In this document: piece by piece, positions 1-11,423 of the stretch | How the letters are laid out: every line of letters begins with the position of its first letter | How positions within the stretch are numbered: the stretch's first letter is position 1 | Origin: Annulohypoxylon bovei var. microspora | Taxonomy: Eukaryota; Ascomycota; Sordariomycetes; Xylariales; Hypoxylaceae | Assembly (NCBI GenBank): GCA_022836615.1 | Contig: MU405212.1 | Location: 248,001 to 312,000, forward strand | DNA length: 64,000 bases | Reading direction: 5' to 3' | Program-made: the position numbers and the translations under genes | Notes under the pieces: generated by a model | Seen by the model: the letters and a program-made list of their open reading frames with translations, nothing else | Told to the model about the DNA's origin: nothing | Database searches by the model: none

Positions 1-1244
1 ATCCCTGTCTACCTGCACGATCCTGGCTATGTATAGCCAATGGGTCACAGAGCGAGGTCGGCTAACGGGCCACTTCGCGCATACCATTGCCGCTGATTTT
101 CATTTGGCGCCTATTTATTTCGAAGTCGACAACCGATTATATTTCCCCGCATTTCGGAAGAAATATTATATCTCGTGGGCATGCTCCGATCCTTTGAGTC
201 TTTGAAGCGGTGAATTAATCATGACGATAGCCTTACAGCTGAATTGTACATTTGATGTTTAGCATGCATGCTAAGAAAAGCAGGTGACTTCGAACGGCGC
301 TGGAAGGATTCTATCCTTCACTCAGAAAGCGGGTTGTTGGTCCTTTCAAATCTCCTCATTGCATACGCCACGTTTTCGTTTCCACATCCGCTCGGCAACG
401 GGAAACATCTTTCAAAGACCAAAGACGGAAAGCTAGACGGACTTTTTCGGAGATAGATGGCATCATCGCATTCGTTGTTTTCCATCTCGGGAGAGATCTG
501 GTTGTAACCTTGTAATGCTCGCGGGTATGACCGGTGATCGATCCACTTACTAACTGGGGATCAACTTTCATCTATCCTATATAGAGAAGGCAAGTTGATT
601 TCAAACACGTCAGTCTATCCTAGCTATCCTAGGACGGTTTTTCGTTTGTTCGAGTACGAATGTGCGAATGTACGAATGTGCGAGAATAGCTATTTTAGTT
701 CGGCCCCGATTGTCCCAGGATTGTGGTTGGTGATATATCTATTGTGACTACCAGAATTAGAACACCTCTTGGCTAGCGGTGAGCCGGGTTATTGGGTCTG
801 GCCGGATTGAAAATAGCCCGCGCTGCAATTTTAATTCCCTACTAGAATATTCAGAATATTTACCTAGGCATTGATGTTTGTTTAAGCCGAGACTAGTGGA
901 ACTTTTGAAGGGATAGAAAGAAAATAGAAACTGAGAAGTGATATTTGACTTTTGATAAGTTATGAAAAACATTAAACCATAAATGCTGACGTCAGCAACC
1001 CCTACCAAAAGGTTATTTTCTTAAGCCACATTACCTAACATCCGATATATGGCTAGTGAATTGCGGCTTAGTACTCTCGCAGGCAGCTACCTCTTGGCTT
1101 ACGAGATTCAACATCTAGACTACTACAACGCTCTCGCAATTAGACCCACGTGGTACTAATTCATGTTGGCTATATGCCAACCTCAAATATCCAAGGACGA
1201 ACTTACAGTCCCAGTCCTACCCGACCGCGCGGCCGTTCCTAAAA
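1..1244. other. Gene-free left edge
   Basis: No frame here looks like protein: the open frames are short, overlap on both strands and lack recognisable motifs. The last few hundred bases are presumably the promoter and 5' leader of the polymerase iota gene. There is a short repeated run of 'gtgcgaatgtacgaatgtgcg' type sequence near 660-685. Nothing else is seen. Confidence 0.6.
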
Positions 1245-1254
1245 ATGGAACAAG

Positions 1255-3276
1255 ATGAGGACAACAGCGCTGACGTCTGGACGAGCCAAGACGATCGCCG
1301 GCAGGCCACCTAAGAGGAACAACGACCGCGTCATCATACACTTTGTTCGTAGACCGCTCTATTTTCCATCTACCTCTTTTTCATGTCTCTTCTGTTTTTC
1401 CTTACCCACCACTCCACCATCCAAGAGCCTAAAATCTTAACATAGAACATGCCAAGGTAGGAGGAACTAACACCATGACGCACAGGACTACGACTGCTTC
1501 TACGCCAGCGTATTCGAGAACGCGAACCCGACGCTGAGGGGGCTTCCGCTGGGCGTGAAGCAGAAAGCCATCCTAGCGACCTGCAACTATGCCGCGCGCG
1601 CCCGCGGTGTCAAGAAGCTGATGCGGATCTCCGAGGCCCAGAAGATGTGTCCGGACCTCGTGATCATCAACGGCGAGGACCTGACGCCGTTCCGGGACGC
1701 CTCGAAGAAGCTATGGTCGATGTTAAGATCGCATTCCTGGAGCGACCGCGTGGAGCGCCTGGGGCTGGACGAGGTGTTTCTCGACGTCACTGATGTCGTG
1801 GTGTACAACCAGGAGCTGCTCAACCGCAACACCCTCCAGAACTCATTCTTCCAGCTCTCGAGGCAGGATCCGGAAAAGGGGTTCAGCTTCGACGCTTCCG
1901 GGTTCTTCGGATGCGTGCAGCCTAAGCTAGGCCCGGAAGATGTCGCCTCGATGCTGGACAACCCACTGTGCATACGCCTGCTCTTGGCATCCCACCTAGC
2001 CGGCTACCTGCGCCACAAGCTCGAAGAAGACTTCGGGTACACATCGAGCGGGGGTGTGTCGACCAACAAGGTGCTCGCCAAGCTCGCCGGCAGCGTGAAT
2101 AAGCCGAAGAACCAGACCACGCTCCCAGGGCTGCGCGAGGATGACATCCAGGACTTCATGGACGGCCACAAGCTGCGGCAGATCCCCGGCATCGGCTCGC
2201 GCATCGCGCAGCTAATCCAGGATCACGTGCTTTCGACCAAGACGGTCGCGAACTCGCACGACCTGGAGATCGGCGCCAAGGTGACGGTGCGCGAGGTCCG
2301 GCAGCACCCGGGTATGTCCGCGGACCTGCTGGAGCGCATCCTTGACCGGCCCGGCGCGGAGCGCGGCAGCGGCGAGAAGGTCTGGAACCTGCTCCACGGG
2401 GCCGACACCTCTGAGGTCAAGGAGGCGAGAGACGTGCCGACGCAGATCAGTATCGAAGACACGTATATGGCGAAGCCGCTAAACACGCCTGCCGAAATAA
2501 CGCGGGAGCTGCATGCTCTTGCCACCTCGCTCGTTAGACGTATGCGCGTAGATCTTACCACGGTTGATGAAATCGACCCCTCGGATCCCGCTTCCCAGCA
2601 ACAGGAGCAGCCGCAACTGCGTTGGATCGCATACCCCAAGACACTTCGCCTATCGACACATGGCCGACCCAGATTTAGCACCACCACCTCTGCCCCCGCG
2701 CCGGAAAGTTTCAGTCGGAGTTCCCGAAGCCAACCGCTCCCGAGCTTCGTGCTGAACCTGAAGGACGAAAGCGTCGAGACTGTTGCCGAGCGACTAGTTT
2801 CGGAAGCACTGGTCTCTTTATTCCGGCGCCTGCACCCGGAGCGGCAAGGGTGGAACCTGGCTATGATCAACATATGCGTGACAAATATGGTTATGGTGGC
2901 GGGCTCTGATGATTCGGGAAACGGTGCGGGAGCGGGAGGGGGACGGGACATCGCGCGTATGTTTCGGACGCAAGAGGGTAAATTGAAGGAGTGGACTGTT
3001 TATGACACTACGCCTCTACATGATACCGTCGCCTCTCCCTCCATGTACACTGATACCACCGAGGATGCCGTTTATGAAGAAGAGAAAGAAGAGCTAATGA
3101 GTGCCGAGTCTGTTGAAGATCTGGTAGAAGAAACTGAGCCGGTAGTAGTATCGTTAGACTCGGACGCGGACGCTTGGGAGGAAGAAGACGAGTCCCAAAT
3201 ATGTCATCTCTGTGGACATGCTATCCCGGCCTTTGCAATATCAGCACATGAGAGGTTCCATAGCATTGAAGACTAA
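1255..3276 (+). CDS. POLI: DNA polymerase iota (Y-family translesion polymerase)
   Basis: Translesion polymerase that copies past damaged bases in the nucleus. Two exons, 1255-1344 and 1486-3276, joined in phase 0 (donor GTTCGT, acceptor CACAG), give 626 residues. The join is well supported because exon 1 ends in the family's RVIIHF and exon 2 opens with the metal-binding DYDCFYAS. A second catalytic block, RLGLDEVFLDVT, lies near residue 120 with its paired acidic residues. It is followed by the palm/fingers motif YTSSGGVSTNKVLAKLAGS and the thumb helix-hairpin-helix RQIPGIGSRIA. The last 26 residues hold a CxxC...HxxxH ubiquitin-binding zinc finger (UBZ), which would recruit it to ubiquitinated PCNA. 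The start is the least certain part: an out-of-frame ATG at 1245 lies just upstream. The third and wobble positions are G/C rich. Family assignment is from recognised sequence; splice sites are inferred. Confidence 0.93.
1345..1485 (+). other. Intron of polymerase iota gene
   Basis: 141 bp, GT...AG, phase 0. Removing it joins RVIIHF to DYDCFYAS. That is the invariant beginning of Y-family polymerases, so the boundaries are secure. Confidence 0.9.
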
Positions 3277-3846
3277 CGAGGTTGTTGTACATATAACATC
3301 CATGTTTATTACTATTACATCCACTAGACAGTTCAGATACCCCGTTTTGAATTCAACCAGATACCCAACACAGGAAGATACACATCTTTTAAACCAGGTC
3401 TCAGTGAAGCGATATAAATGTATATGTTCATCCATTCCATTTATTAAAATGTAGCAAATTAGTGTTTAACATTGACCGTAAGGGTATGGGTAATGCAATC
3501 GACCGTTAACCGTCATTCAACTCATTTTTTTCACGCTCTCGAGAGACAAGACCCATCCTCAGTTCCAGTCTGTGTAGTTCCCGTATAACATCAACTCCGG
3601 AGGTATCAATAACCAAAAAATGCACCCTGGTAAGCTTTAGAAGATCAAAATACCACCCCCCGCTCTTCGCCCCTAGTTTTTTTTGTTCATCGCCTGCCTG
3701 GTTCGCTGCGACCCGAACCCCAGCCCAAGTAAACTCCGGCCTAAAAGCAAAGATCGCAGGTCCTCCAGTTCATCCAGCTCATCCTCCCCATCACAGACGG
3801 TAGGAAGAATACACTTATCGAAACACCACTCATAATATCGATGAGA
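3277..3846. other. Convergent intergenic region
   Basis: Lies between the 3' ends of the polymerase iota (+) and bHLH (-) genes. AT-rich with T runs; no coding frame or RNA gene seen. It would hold both 3' UTRs. Confidence 0.6.
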
Positions 3847-5317
3847 TCATAACCGTTCTAGCTCCTCATTACCCTTCAATAGAGCCTCGAGCCATTCTCC
3901 TGCTATCGAAAGCATGGTGCTCTTGCTATAACCGCCTCCCTTGAGATTTGGAACAAGCTCACCAAGATCATCGAAACCTTCTTTGATTGCTCCTCTTCTC
4001 TTCTGCTCGCTCTTAATGTGGTTTTCTCTCTTTTGGGCATCTGAAAGGTTTTCTCGTGGCGTTTTACTTGAATTCAGGGTAGACTTCCTTCGCCTCCCAG
4101 GCGCCTCTGGCGTTACTGAAGAGGCAACCGGGGTTGCCTTTAGATCTGGTTTCGATTTACGCTTTCTAGCTACGGCTTTCGACGGCATAGATGTAAAATC
4201 TTCCCCATCTTCCTCGACTTCTAACTTCCCCTTGCTTTTACTCTTACGGCGTTTGGCAGGCGGGGCCTCAACGTCGAATTCTTCTTTGACATGACCATTC
4301 GTACTATCATCGGGTCGAGGAATAGAGGAACTTTCTCCGTTCGCTGAAGGAGACGGTGGCCGAGTTGTCGCGGCGCTATGACTAATGGTGAGGACCCTTA
4401 AAACGCCTAATCGTTTCTGCTCGAGCAGCTCGCTGGATTCATGGTCGGGCGGAACATAACCCTGCGTCCTAGCAAAATTTGAATCGGAACCCCATTGCAA
4501 CTCGGGCGCTTCAACTGGCCGTTGGTTCATAAGGCCCTGGGAATTTCCAAACATCATGTCGGTGAAAAGTGTCTCGGCATCATTCGAAGTATGCCGACGG
4601 CGAATAGGACTACTATGTTCGGAATTAATGTGGTTTCGAGGCGGTGGCCTCATTTGATCGACGGGAGTACTGTTGTGTTGGGAGGGCACAACCGGTGCTC
4701 TGCTTATACCATTAGCACCAGGTTGATGTCCATTCTGGTGGCCATGATGAAGGGACGTTAGGACCGCTGCTACGTCGACGTGGGCGCTCTGCTCGATCGG
4801 CGTGTGGGGTATCGGGGTATTGTGATGCTGATGTTGTGGGTGTTCAAGATGTAATGGCGGATGCGACGGGTTCGGCGGCGGCGGCATCATATTTTGACCA
4901 AAAGTAAATACGTCCTGATAGGTGGTAGCAGACATCCCATTCATCATGGAAGCGGATGGCTGCTGAGGCTGCTGCCCGAACGATGTGGTATGACCCAAGA
5001 AAGCTGGTGGAAGTTGACTTATCCACTGCTCACTGAAATTGAGCCCCTCGCCGTACGAGATACCCGGATAATGGTTGGTCGTCATGTCTTCGAAGAAAAG
5101 GCTTAGTGCTCTATTATCGTCTTGGGTGAGCAAAGGGTCTCCTGGGGGAGGCGTCGGAGCTCTAAGGAATAAGAAATCTTGATCAGATATGTGATCTATG
5201 GAAAATGGTTAGTCCCTAGGGTTTAAACATGGAGGGCCGGTGCGAGTTGCTTATGAACAACGAAAAAGACATACAGCCAAACGGCGCATTGCCGTCAGGC
5301 GCTTGAGAAGAACCCAT
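3847..5317 (-). CDS. bHLH transcription factor
   Basis: Sequence-specific DNA-binding protein, expected in the nucleus. Exon 1 is 5275-5317 and exon 2 is 3847-5195, joined across a 79 bp intron (donor GTATGT, branch GACTAAC), giving 463 residues. An in-frame ATG eleven codons upstream would add a short leader. The body is long, low complexity and rich in Gln, His, Pro and Ser. The basic helix-loop-helix domain occupies the last about 60 residues: the basic region NHIKSEQKRR has the His-Glu-Arg triad that contacts CACGTG E-boxes, then a helix, a Gly-rich loop (LKGGGYSK) and a second helix ending at the stop. No leucine zipper follows, unlike USF or Myc types. A Lys/Arg-rich patch (PPAKRRKSKSKGK) looks like a nuclear signal. 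It belongs to a fungal class often annotated only as HLH factor; the target genes are not evident from context. Confidence 0.85.
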
Positions 5318-8300
5318 TTTGGGACGTTGTATGCACACGGCGCTCATGAGTGCTTCTGTGACCGGTTCGATCGCAAAATGAAGAGTGCCTTGTGCAAACA
5401 GGTTCGGGTTCGGGTTCAGGTCAAGGTTCGACGGCCGAGAGCGGAAAGTTCAAGACGGGTCTTGTTCTATATTCTAACAGAACTAACAGTCGATTCGTAA
5501 TAGTGGTGTTGATATTTACGGGGCAAGCGAGGAATAGACGTCGGGGTCTGTCAGGCATGCGTGACATAGGGTCTGCAAAATAGTATAGTCGAAAAGTGCC
5601 ATAGGCCTCCGCAGCGGGGAGGACGGGTTTGTTGATTGGGTATCGCAGAAGGGATCGTCGTTACAACGAAGTGTGCGGTCCAGACTCGCGACAAGGCTGT
5701 TCGGTTGCAACCCGGATCAATGGTCAAAAGAGGAATAGTAGCGGAGTTGTCAGAGCACAACTGCAACTGCAAATCGTCGGACAGGAAGAATTATGACAGC
5801 CCCTGAGTATAGGAGCTGGGGATAGCTTCGACATCGATTTCAACTAACAGAGAGAATCTATATCCCGAGGTTCATGACACATTATGGAGAAGGGGAAGGG
5901 ATCGTCAATGCTCCATAGATACCCAGAGGTGATAGAGGTATGTATCATATGAAGCAGGTTAGATGGACCTCGAGTTGGGGTCGACTAAACTGCTAAGGTA
6001 TGTAGATAGTAGATAGGTAAGGTAAGGTAAGATCAGGCAAGACGTTGTAATGGAAGTATTTAGTATTTGGTATGTGTGGAGAGTGGCCAGTCTAGTAGCA
6101 TGTCAACGGGTCAGTTTTTTTGGCGTGGTTGCGTGCATGTTGCAATTCGAGGAAATGAAAAATAAAAATAAAAATAAAAAACCTGCAAGAATGACAGTGT
6201 ACTCACAAGAGACAAGACCATCAATAGAATTCACTTAAGGTAGTGTAACACCTAATAGGTAATTGGACAAAGGAGGAGAGAATGACGAGCAGGAACTTAT
6301 TCGGAGTCTAAGATTATTCGCTAGAGAAAACCGACTCGATTAAACCACACACACACCTTCCTTCCTTTACTCCGCAATAGTTGCTCAGTCAGTCACCTGC
6401 CAGTAGGTAGCAAAGAGGCAGCAGCATGGAAGCAGTAGCCAGCCAGCCAGCCAGCCCAACAACCTAGCCACGCTCTTTCTTTCTCTTTTTCTTTTTTTTA
6501 TTAGGTAGCAGATACGCTAGAACCAATAAGGTAACCCACTTATCCTTACATTAGCTAAGGTAGTACAGCGTTAAGTACCGGTAGTGAAATGAAATGAGGG
6601 GTAGAGAAGAATTTGAAGCTTATGAACCTATCGATGGTCTTCCTTTAACGGATCCACCTAAGCACTTACAGCTATGGGCGTTGGATGTAAGTCACCAAGT
6701 CGTAACAAGGTTATTTTCTTGGTGATCGAATAGTTAAGCGAGCATTGTTAATATTCCTCCACAAAGAGAAAAGCCCAGGCAGGCCAGGTAATAATTCTTC
6801 CTATTATTATTCTAAATTAGTAAAACCCTCAAGGTACTAGGTAATCTACTCGAGTCTAAACTAGGTACTTAAGTTAAGAGATAGGCGTTTCTCCAGGTTC
6901 TTGAAATACCGTACTATTTTAGCAACTTTGAACCTTTCAAGGATCAAATGCTAGAAAAATGGAGTATAGTACGAAAGCGGAGATAACTTGATATAGCGAT
7001 ATTTTCTTAAATCCCGTTGCACTTAGCTACCGCGATACTTGATACGGCTTAGATCGGCTACTTCTGGCACTTGACTCAAGCGTTTGCATTGCATAAACGT
7101 TTCTTAACTTCTATCATCATCGAAGTCCACCGTTGTTCTGAAATCTTGGCAGGGGAAAGGCTCCGAGGTCAATCACATGTCAATTTCTTTCTTGTCTTCG
7201 CCAAAAACACCACTATCATATTGCAGTCCCTATCTCGATCGTGTCAAAATATTATAGCCCTAAGAAAGAGCTAGTCCAGCTACCCTCGAGTCAGATCGAG
7301 CTATTCATCCCAAAACGAGCAACTCAAGTTCCACTACGGTTCATCTATCACCCCATTGTTGCTTCGTCGTCGACTTGTCGTTGCATACACACATACTATG
7401 TATGCACTGTGGTGTCGACGGACCCCATGAACGAAGACAGGGGTTATCTCCGATTGTGTCTAGTCGATTACGTGCGTAGTATACGGACCAGTACGCTGTC
7501 TACGGACGACCTAAGGCTCTTTCACCTAACCTAGATGCAGGGCGCCTAGTACCTAGGTACCCGCCGTCATGGTTGTAATAGCTTTAAACATTTTCTCCTT
7601 CGTCACAATACTACCACATAGTGGCTAGAATTACGTCGTCTGTCCTTGGGCGTGTCTACCTAGGTATGTACCCAGTTACGGGTGAAAGACTTCGATCCAA
7701 AAGAGAAAATTCGGCCGAGATAAATATTAGGTAGTTGACCTCTAGATGTCAGCTACATACAACGTCCTGGGGATTCGCCATTGCTGGTATTTCGGTGACC
7801 GATTTGGGTACTCGTTAATGATTCTTTAGGCCGTCTTACTTGGGCACGTTCCTTTAATCCGCTCTACACATGTGCAGTTGTGTAGGGTGTAGGATCTGCT
7901 ACGTATATGGATCAATACAGAACAGAACAGGTTACATGCATGCATGAACTTGAGTCTAGTTTTATAATTTGCGAGGCGAGTGGCATGACCTGAGATTCCT
8001 TACTTCCTCGAGCAAATACCTGGACCTGCCAGTCTTGTTTCTTCGGGCACCATCGATTCTCACCTCGGCTGAGTCGCCAAAGGCGACTAGGTAGTAACCC
8101 AATTTCCCCTTGGCGTACGGCAAGGGGCGGTAAGGTCCGGTATTGTTTTATTAATTTCTCTATAACCCGTTCAACACCATTACCTCATCTCCCGGCTTTT
8201 GACCATCACCATGTCTTTAATTCGGCACGTATAGCGTCCGATTGTAACCTCCTGCCGGATTTCTTCATCATAACCCGGCTCGCCGGCACTTCCCGTGGCG

Positions 8301-8646
8301 CCAATCAAGATGCTACTATCTTGACAAGGCGTTTCCGCCGAAGCCACGCAGATCTAAAACAGCACGGACGCCGCATCTCAGATCCTTCGCTAGTACCCGG
8401 TTCTTTCAGCCCCCTTTCCGTCGTATTTGTAGCAAAACAAAGCAATTTTTTAGTCTAAATTCTTCTTCGGACTCCGCGGTACACCGTTAAGTCGACATTT
8501 CGAAAAGACAGTAAACAGATTCATCGCAGCCAACCATCTCCCCTTTGATGGATCGCCAATAAGTATACTGTTATTTTACACCGAGGTCTTGTTATCAAGG
8601 TCGCGGTGTGTCGCGTAGCTGACGCGATAACCGTGGCGTTGCAACG
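5318..8646. other. 3.3 kb gene-free region
   Basis: Upstream of both the bHLH gene and the TMEM135-like gene. Only short overlapping frames with no motifs. It contains simple repeats: GGTTCGGGTTCGGGTTC near 5400, AAAATAAAAATA near 6160, GCCAGCCAGCCAGCC near 6440, and repeated GGTAAGGTAAGGTAA near 6020. A stem-loop with an rRNA-like 16-mer lies at 6692-6725 (see findings). A TGACTCA sits at 7072-7078 but is about 1.5 kb from the nearest start codon. Confidence 0.55.
6692..6725. repeat. Inverted repeat enclosing an SSU rRNA 3'-end-like 16-mer
   Basis: Perfect 8 bp arms TCACCAAG / CTTGGTGA flank an 18-base loop. Positions 6697-6712 read AAGTCGTAACAAGGTT, identical to the universally conserved sequence near the 3' end of small-subunit rRNA. 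Neighbouring bases do not continue the rRNA match, so this is not a normal rDNA copy. Confidence 0.6.
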
Positions 8647-10353
8647 ATGACATCTTCCTTACTTCCACCAAGCAGCCGGCGGAAACTGGATGAGTCTATA
8701 CCACCCCTACTCAGACCTCTCATTCGGGCCTATGTTCTAGGCTACGCTTCTGCTGTTGCACCAAGGCTCCTCACGTTGGTTCTACAATATGTAACTAGAA
8801 GGAGGAAAAACAAGGGTGTCACCCGGCCCCACGACTCCTTCATCACATCCCTGCAACGTATCTTGCGTGGGGGACTAGAACTTCAAAGATTTCCAACCTT
8901 CTGTGCTGCCCTCGTAGGCGGAACTACGTTACTAGAGGCAAGACTACCCGTAGTTGGTTCATAATTGCTTATTTTGTTTGTCTTGTTTGCTTCAAGCAGC
9001 ATATGTGGTGTTCTCGTAGGAGACTAAAGCTAACTTATTCGCTCTGAAGGTTTTGCTTGGTACAGCTTTTAACCGTCTTCTATCAAGCAGCCAGCTTACA
9101 GCGTTGACCCGAAAAAGGCAAGTTCTGAATTCGTTGACAACTCTCGATGTTTCATTGGGAAAGCTTGGCATCGGTATACTACCTTGGCGCATATCTTAAC
9201 CAGGTATCGTTACTTAAAATGCTCAACTAACCTTCGTCCAACTAGACTTCTGACATGGCTGTCGTCTTTCATCTCGGCTTGGCTAAGTCTCCGATTACTA
9301 CAGTCGAAGGAGAGCGATAGCTTCGCGGAGACAATCGGCATCGATCCAGACAAGTTGCAAAATGCCAAGCAGGAAACGATTCGGTATGCTGGACGAACCT
9401 TGGACCTAACATTGTTCGCCTCGACCAGAGCTCTTGATGTGATAGTAGGGGAAATATGGTCCCGGAAAAGATCTCTCAGGGTCGCGAGCGACCGGTGGAC
9501 CCGGGGTGAATCGCTGATATCGAAGTTAACTGACCCTACCATATTCGCGACTTCGTCCGCGTTGATCATGTGGGCATGGTTCTATTGTCCTTCGAAGCTA
9601 CCCAAGTCCTACACGAAATGGATCAGCTCGGCGGCATCCGTGGACTCACGTCTCATTGAAGCACTACGGCGTTGCCGGAGCGGCGAAATCTTCTACGGCA
9701 AGGAGACCGGGCAAGCATCGCTGCTTCAGTCCATGTGCGCGGACTTCAAGTGGCCGCTGGAGTGGGGCGATCCGACCAAGTCCATCCCGTTCCCCTGTGA
9801 GATCGTACACATGGGCTGCGGGCCGTCTTGCGAGCACCACGCCCTGTCCCGATTCTATCGATCCTTCCAGTGGGCTATGGCTACGTACTTGCCCGTCAAC
9901 CTGTTCACTCAGAAAAGGGACTTGAAGGGTATTAAATCTGCTGTTATGTCAGCAGCGCGCTCCTCGTCGTTCCTAGCTGCGTTCATCGCACTCTTCTACT
10001 ATGGCGTGTGCTTGGCTCGGACAAGGATCGGTCCGCACGTCATCGGCAAGGACCCGAAGGCCAGGCAGTGTATCGACTCGGGCCTCTGTGTCGGCTCCGG
10101 CTGCTTCCTGTGCGGATGGAGTGTTCTCATCGAGAAAGCCGCCCGGAGGAAGGAACTAGCGCTGTTCGTTGCTCCGAGGGCTATGGCAACGCTTTTGCCT
10201 AGACAATACTCCATGGACAAGCAGTGGAGGGAGACTTTGGTCTTCGCCTTTAGCACGGCCGTAGTGTTTACGTGCGTGCGCGAGAATCCAAAACGGCTCC
10301 GCGGCGTACTTGGGAAGGTGTTGGGGTTTGTTATGGAAGCGCAAGCGCAATGA
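8647..10353 (+). CDS. TMEM135-like integral membrane protein
   Basis: Multi-pass membrane protein of the TMEM135/Tim17-related family seen in most filamentous fungi; animal TMEM135 is linked to peroxisomes, mitochondria and lipid handling, but the fungal role is not established. Exon 1 starts at ATG 8647 and carries the conserved N-terminus (PLIRAYVLGYASAVAPRLL, then LQRFPTFCAALVGGTTLLE), running to about 8940. The last exon is open to 10353 and contains WLSSFISAWLSLRLLQSKES, the Cys-rich signature CEIVHMGCGPSCEHHAL and CVGSGCFLCGWS, and several hydrophobic segments. The middle, about 8940-9240, is unresolved: one frame is open from 9073 into the last exon without a further intron, and another gives a family-like RLL stretch but joins in the wrong phase. 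A small missing exon, weak splice sites or a lesion are all possible. The ends are solid; total length is about 480-500 residues. Confidence 0.75.
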
Positions 10354-11423
10354 TTTAGGTATTTCGCAGCTATCCGGGATTTATCCTCGGTGCATTTTTT
10401 ATCTACTTGTTTATTGCAATTTGTGATTTCATTATATTTCATTCTAGGGCAGCCTTTTGGGGGATAAGAGATATTGCATTGGGTTGGATGGAGCATCAAG
10501 CGGAATACACGGGGACTTGGAATAATAGGGGCAACCTGTATCCATAGTCTGGATAACATAACGAGAGGGACGGACTTTTGGCATTTTAAACAGTCGCATA
10601 CGATAGAGTAATGTAATGTCTTTTGAACCCTAAAATTCTGTTGGGGTCATCTACCGGGTTTCTATGGATAGACTCGGTGGGTGGCATGTCATGATGATCA
10701 CGAGACCAACAAGTGTCCGACTTTTGATTGCGTTTCCTAACTCCCCAGGAGCAAGACCCTTTTGGCCTAGGAGATATTAAATCAACTACCTGAGGGTTAA
10801 GTTGCCAATTACATTTACCAAACCCCTCATCCGTTCTGTTTGTAGTTGATCGGTTCCACGACGCGCGTCCGAGGGCTATGTAAGTAATTATCAAATCTAT
10901 GTACAACTATCTCCTACAACGTTTCTCAAGATATAAGCTCTTTCTAATGCAGATCCGATCTATTATAAATCTACTTGTGCTACGGAAATATGTGTAGCCT
11001 CCCTGTATACAGACGATGAGATCTTCCTCGGGGAACACTGGAAAGGGGCAGAGAGACGTCGAACGAAAGCTACGTTACTTCTCGTTACATATATGTATGT
11101 ATACGGCACAGGAGAGAAAGCATACATACCTACCTACCTAATCTTGTACGCGCTAAGGAGAGAGTTGACCTGTCACAATCATGAGAGCCCTAAAATTTGA
11201 ATACGTCTGAATGAGTAAATCTAGTCGGAGAGCATGGGGATTCGTTGTCGATAATCAGGCGATTTCATGCTACAAGTTTATCCGCTTGTAGCATCCAATA
11301 TAGTCGGAACGCAAGTGCTCCTATGTAAAACAGCATCACAGAATAACCAAGCCCTTAGTAATAAACCATGGCATTACTACATCTATCATCACTCGCGTCT
11401 TCTCATATCCCCGCCACAGCCCC
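10354..11423. other. Convergent intergenic region
   Basis: Between the 3' ends of the TMEM135-like gene and GET2. One 106-codon minus-strand frame (10586-10906) has no motif and looks like chance. Contains tandem TACC units (about 11133) and ATATGTATGTATAC near 11090. Confidence 0.55.

Noticed and set aside
2223..2951. 242-codon minus-strand frame opposite polymerase iota
   Set aside because: Exact antisense of a well-recognised gene; arises from its GC-rich codon pattern.
10586..10906. 106-codon minus frame
   Set aside because: No motif, AT-rich spacer, lies in the convergent 3' region.
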